A stretch of DNA of 7,793 nt. It comes from CANHCC01 sp040381555 (lineage in GTDB: Bacteria > Bacteroidota > Bacteroidia > J057 > RFSG01). The position numbers and the translations under genes were made by a program. The stretch is taken from positions 1 through 7,793 of the forward strand of contig JBEIHC010000123.1 in NCBI GenBank assembly GCA_040381555.1, read 5' to 3'. Under the pieces are notes generated by a model that worked only from the letters and a program-made list of their open reading frames with translations, did no database searches and was not told the DNA's origin. Below, piece by piece: positions 6,087-7,793 of this stretch. Positions within the stretch are counted from its first letter, which is position 1. The number at the start of each line of letters is the position of its first letter.

Positions 6087-7568
6087 ATGCAAACAAATTT
6101 TGTCCTTTCGCCAGCCCCACTTAGTTGGGAGGATTTGCGATTCGTTCAATCCCATAATCCTCAATTGGAATTATCGGATGCCTGTCGGGCAAATATTCAA
6201 AAATGCCGGAACTATCTAGAGTCAAAATTAACTCAAACAGAAGGTCCGGTGTATGGAATCAATACCGGTTTTGGGGCATTACATAGCACCCGAATCAATG
6301 CGCAGGACATGGAGCAGCTGCAGTTGAATTTGCTTATGTCCCATGCCTGTGGTGCCGGTTCGGAAATTGCTCATTCTGTGGTTAAGTGGATGTTGTTTTT
6401 GAAAATACGATCTCTTTCTTACGGTCATTCAGGTGTTTGCCTGGAAACAGTAGAACGATTAATTGAATTCTATAATCAGGGCGTTTTTCCCGTTGTTTAT
6501 GAATTAGGTTCTTTGGGGGCTAGTGGAGATTTGGCTCCTTTGGCTCATTTATGTTTGCCCTTGGTGGGTTTAGGGGAAGTATGGTTACAAGGAGAGAAAA
6601 TAAGCGGGGCAGATTTATTGAGTCAAAAGAATTGGAAGCCGCTTCAGTTAAAATCTAAAGAGGGTTTAGCTTTATTAAATGGCACTCAGTTTATGCTCGC
6701 ATTTGCCGTGCAGTGTCATCTTCAGGCTCAGCGGCAACTGGAATTATCCGATCGAATTGCTACTTTAAGTTTAGATGGATTTGATTGCCGCATAGAACCC
6801 TTTTATTCAGAAATTCATCAGGTAAGGCCGCATCCAGGACAGGTAGAAACGGCTTCAAAAATCTTCCATTGGTTAAAGCAATCTCCCATTGCACAAAGGT
6901 CGAAAACTCAGGTGCAGGATCCTTATTCTTTCAGATGCATTCCCCAAGTGCATGGGGCTACTAAAGATGCACTTGCCTATGCTGCCACTGTAATACTAAC
7001 CGAAGTAAATTCCGTAACAGATAATCCGAATATTTTTCCAGACGAGGATTTAATTATTTCCGGAGGAAATTTTCATGGTCAACCTTTAGCCTTGACTTTG
7101 GATTTTATGGCCATTGCCTTAGCAGAATTGGGTTCTATCTCCGAGCGTCGTTCCTATTTGTTATTATCCGGTCAAAGAGGCTTGCCTGCTTTTTTGGTTG
7201 CCAATCCAGGATTGCATTCCGGCTTAATGATCGCTCAGTATTTAGCGGCATCCATAGTTAATCGAAATAAGCAGCATTGTACGCCGGCTTCAGTAGATAC
7301 TATTCCCTCCTCTAATGGACAGGAAGATCATGTTTCTATGGGGGCTAATGCTGCGGTAAAATTATTTCAGGTAGTAGAAAATCTGGATATATTATTGGCT
7401 ATTGAACTGATGCATGCTTCACAGGCTTTGTATTTTAGAGCACCAGAAAAGACAGTTCTAGAGTTAGATAATTGGTTGGAAGAATTCCGGAAAGTTGTTC
7501 CGGTAATTGAGGAAGACAGAGTGTTATCGGATGATATACGCCATGCCAGTGAATGGCTCAAGAGATAA
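6087..7568 (+). CDS. hutH: Histidine ammonia-lyase (histidase)
   Basis: It removes ammonia from L-histidine to give urocanate, the first step of histidine degradation, in the cytosol; the active form is a homotetramer in this family. The 493-residue protein has all hallmarks: Y-G-I-N-T-G-F-G (56-63) with the catalytic tyrosine; N-L-L-M-S-H-A-C-G (80-88), whose Ser-His pair marks histidase rather than tyrosine or phenylalanine ammonia-lyase; G-S-L-G-A-S-G-D-L-A-P (141-151), where Ala145-Ser146-Gly147 forms the MIO cofactor; Q-D-P-Y-S-F-R-C (277-284); T-D-N-P-N followed by a GGNFHGQP segment; and Q-E-D-H-V-S-M (412-418) with catalytic Glu413. Numbering is within 1-3 residues of the Pseudomonas enzyme. 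The start at 6087 lies 8 bases after the hisS stop with AAAGGA just upstream. hutU, hutI and hutG are not in the window, so the pathway genes must be elsewhere or to the right. No strong terminator follows. Confidence 0.97.
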   Translation: MQTNFVLSPAPLSWEDLRFVQSHNPQLELSDACRANIQKCRNYLESKLTQTEGPVYGINTGFGALHSTRINAQDMEQLQLNLLMSHACGAGSEIAHSVVKWMLFLKIRSLSYGHSGVCLETVERLIEFYNQGVFPVVYELGSLGASGDLAPLAHLCLPLVGLGEVWLQGEKISGADLLSQKNWKPLQLKSKEGLALLNGTQFMLAFAVQCHLQAQRQLELSDRIATLSLDGFDCRIEPFYSEIHQVRPHPGQVETASKIFHWLKQSPIAQRSKTQVQDPYSFRCIPQVHGATKDALAYAATVILTEVNSVTDNPNIFPDEDLIISGGNFHGQPLALTLDFMAIALAELGSISERRSYLLLSGQRGLPAFLVANPGLHSGLMIAQYLAASIVNRNKQHCTPASVDTIPSSNGQEDHVSMGANAAVKLFQVVENLDILLAIELMHASQALYFRAPEKTVLELDNWLEEFRKVVPVIEEDRVLSDDIRHASEWLKR

Positions 7569-7608
7569 AGAAAAAATTACGCCATTTTTCGTGTGTAAAT
7601 ATAAAAAG

Positions 7609-7632
7609 GGCTCTTCGCAATTCTTAGTGGGT
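7609..7632 (+). repeat. Imperfect 24-base direct repeat, copy 1
   Basis: It begins GGCTCTTCGCA and ends AGTGGGT. It matches copy 2 at 19 of 24 positions, including 10 of the first 11 and the whole AGTGGGT end. The repeat period is 45 bases. It lies 40 bases after the hutH stop, in otherwise AT-rich sequence. Confidence 0.65.
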
Positions 7633-7653
7633 AATTTTAAATTCCATTTTTTT

Positions 7654-7677
7654 GGCTCTACGCATTTTACAGTGGGT
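7654..7677 (+). repeat. Imperfect 24-base direct repeat, copy 2
   Basis: It begins GGCTCTACGCA and ends AGTGGGT. The shared pattern GGCTCTnCGCAnTTnnnAGTGGGT argues for two binding sites for the same protein or for a local duplication. Confidence 0.65.
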
Positions 7678-7766
7678 TCAATAACTATTTATGTAATGGG
7701 AAAATTCATCATCGAAGATTAAAAGACTTATTTGATACTATCTCGCTATCCAAATCTAGAATATCC

Positions 7767-7793
7767 GTTAAACCTGAATATATCAGGTTTAAC
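7767..7793. terminator. Perfect 11-bp inverted repeat at the right edge (terminator or binding site)
   Basis: GTTAAACCTGA and TCAGGTTTAAC are exact reverse complements around the 5-base loop ATATA. The stem may extend beyond the window. It lies 198 bases after hutH, so it might be a bidirectional terminator, an operator or part of a mobile element. No T-run can be seen because the window ends here. Confidence 0.45.

Larger units (their letters stand above)
7609..7793. mobile_element. Possible left end of an insertion sequence (ISL3-like, tentative)
   Basis: A G-rich GGCTCTT terminus right after an A/T-rich 8-10 base stretch (near 7599-7607), followed by a second internal copy of the same motif, fits the ends of ISL3-family elements as I remember them (ends of GG-C/T-TCTT type, AT-rich 8-base target duplications). 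No transposase is visible. A frame without stops runs from 7641 to the right edge (about 51 codons, no good ATG; it includes L-K-D-L-F-D-T-I and K-P-E-Y-I), too short to identify. The element would have inserted just after hutH. This is a hypothesis only. Confidence 0.28.

Noticed and set aside
7570..7590. GAAAAA / TTTTTC stem just after hutH as a terminator
   Set aside because: A six-pair, nearly all A/T stem with a 9-base loop is too weak to act as an intrinsic terminator, and no T-run follows.
7507..7722. 71-codon plus-strand frame overlapping the end of hutH
   Set aside because: It starts inside hutH in another frame, its first third is only a shadow of hutH, and the rest crosses the direct repeats with low-complexity, aromatic-rich sequence. 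No family is recognisable.
7712..7793. Short minus-strand open frame entering from the right edge (about 28 codons ending near 7712)
   Set aside because: It would run through the perfect inverted repeat and shows no recognisable protein pattern. It is too short to support a convergent gene.

Overview
The window looks like chromosomal DNA from a member of the Bacteroidota. The evidence is a secreted protein with a type IX secretion (T9SS) sorting tail, Bacteroidota-type promoter elements (TAnnTTTG) close to several start codons, a histidyl-tRNA synthetase of the longer form I associate with this phylum, and few Shine-Dalgarno sequences. The genus cannot be read from the sequence.

Layout. Bases 1-2550 (minus strand) hold a large gene that runs off the left edge. 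It encodes a secreted protein with a signal peptide, a repeat array that reads as a seven-bladed beta-propeller, an SdrB-like domain, two beta-sandwich domains and the start of a T9SS type A sorting domain. A 250-base divergent intergenic region with repeated GTGATATT motifs separates it from a plus-strand pair, a GatB/YqeY-domain gene (2801-3256) and a CvpA-family membrane protein gene (3253-3819), joined by an ATGA overlap. These meet, tail to tail, a small cysteine-rich lipoprotein gene (4082-3816, minus), with the two stop codons sharing one TTAA. A second divergent intergenic region (4083-4357) carries three near-identical 13-base direct repeats. It leads into a 92-residue unknown gene (4358-4636), then hisS (4690-6078) and hutH (6087-7568), 8 bases apart.

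The last 225 bases contain no convincing complete gene. They hold an imperfect 24-base direct repeat with a 45-base period (GGCTCT-type) and, at the very edge, a perfect 11-bp inverted repeat. Together these suggest the end of an insertion sequence, possibly ISL3-like, or another repeat-rich module continuing to the right.

Functionally, most genes are housekeeping: tRNA charging, amino-acid catabolism, a tRNA-amidotransferase-like domain and a CvpA membrane protein. The notable pairing is hisS-hutH, which puts the enzyme that loads histidine onto tRNA and the enzyme that commits histidine to degradation in what looks like one transcription unit. I saw no defence system, CRISPR array, tRNA or rRNA. 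The most unusual signals are the repeat structure at the right edge, the promoter elements abutting start codons (possible leaderless mRNAs), and the direct repeats before the 92-residue gene.
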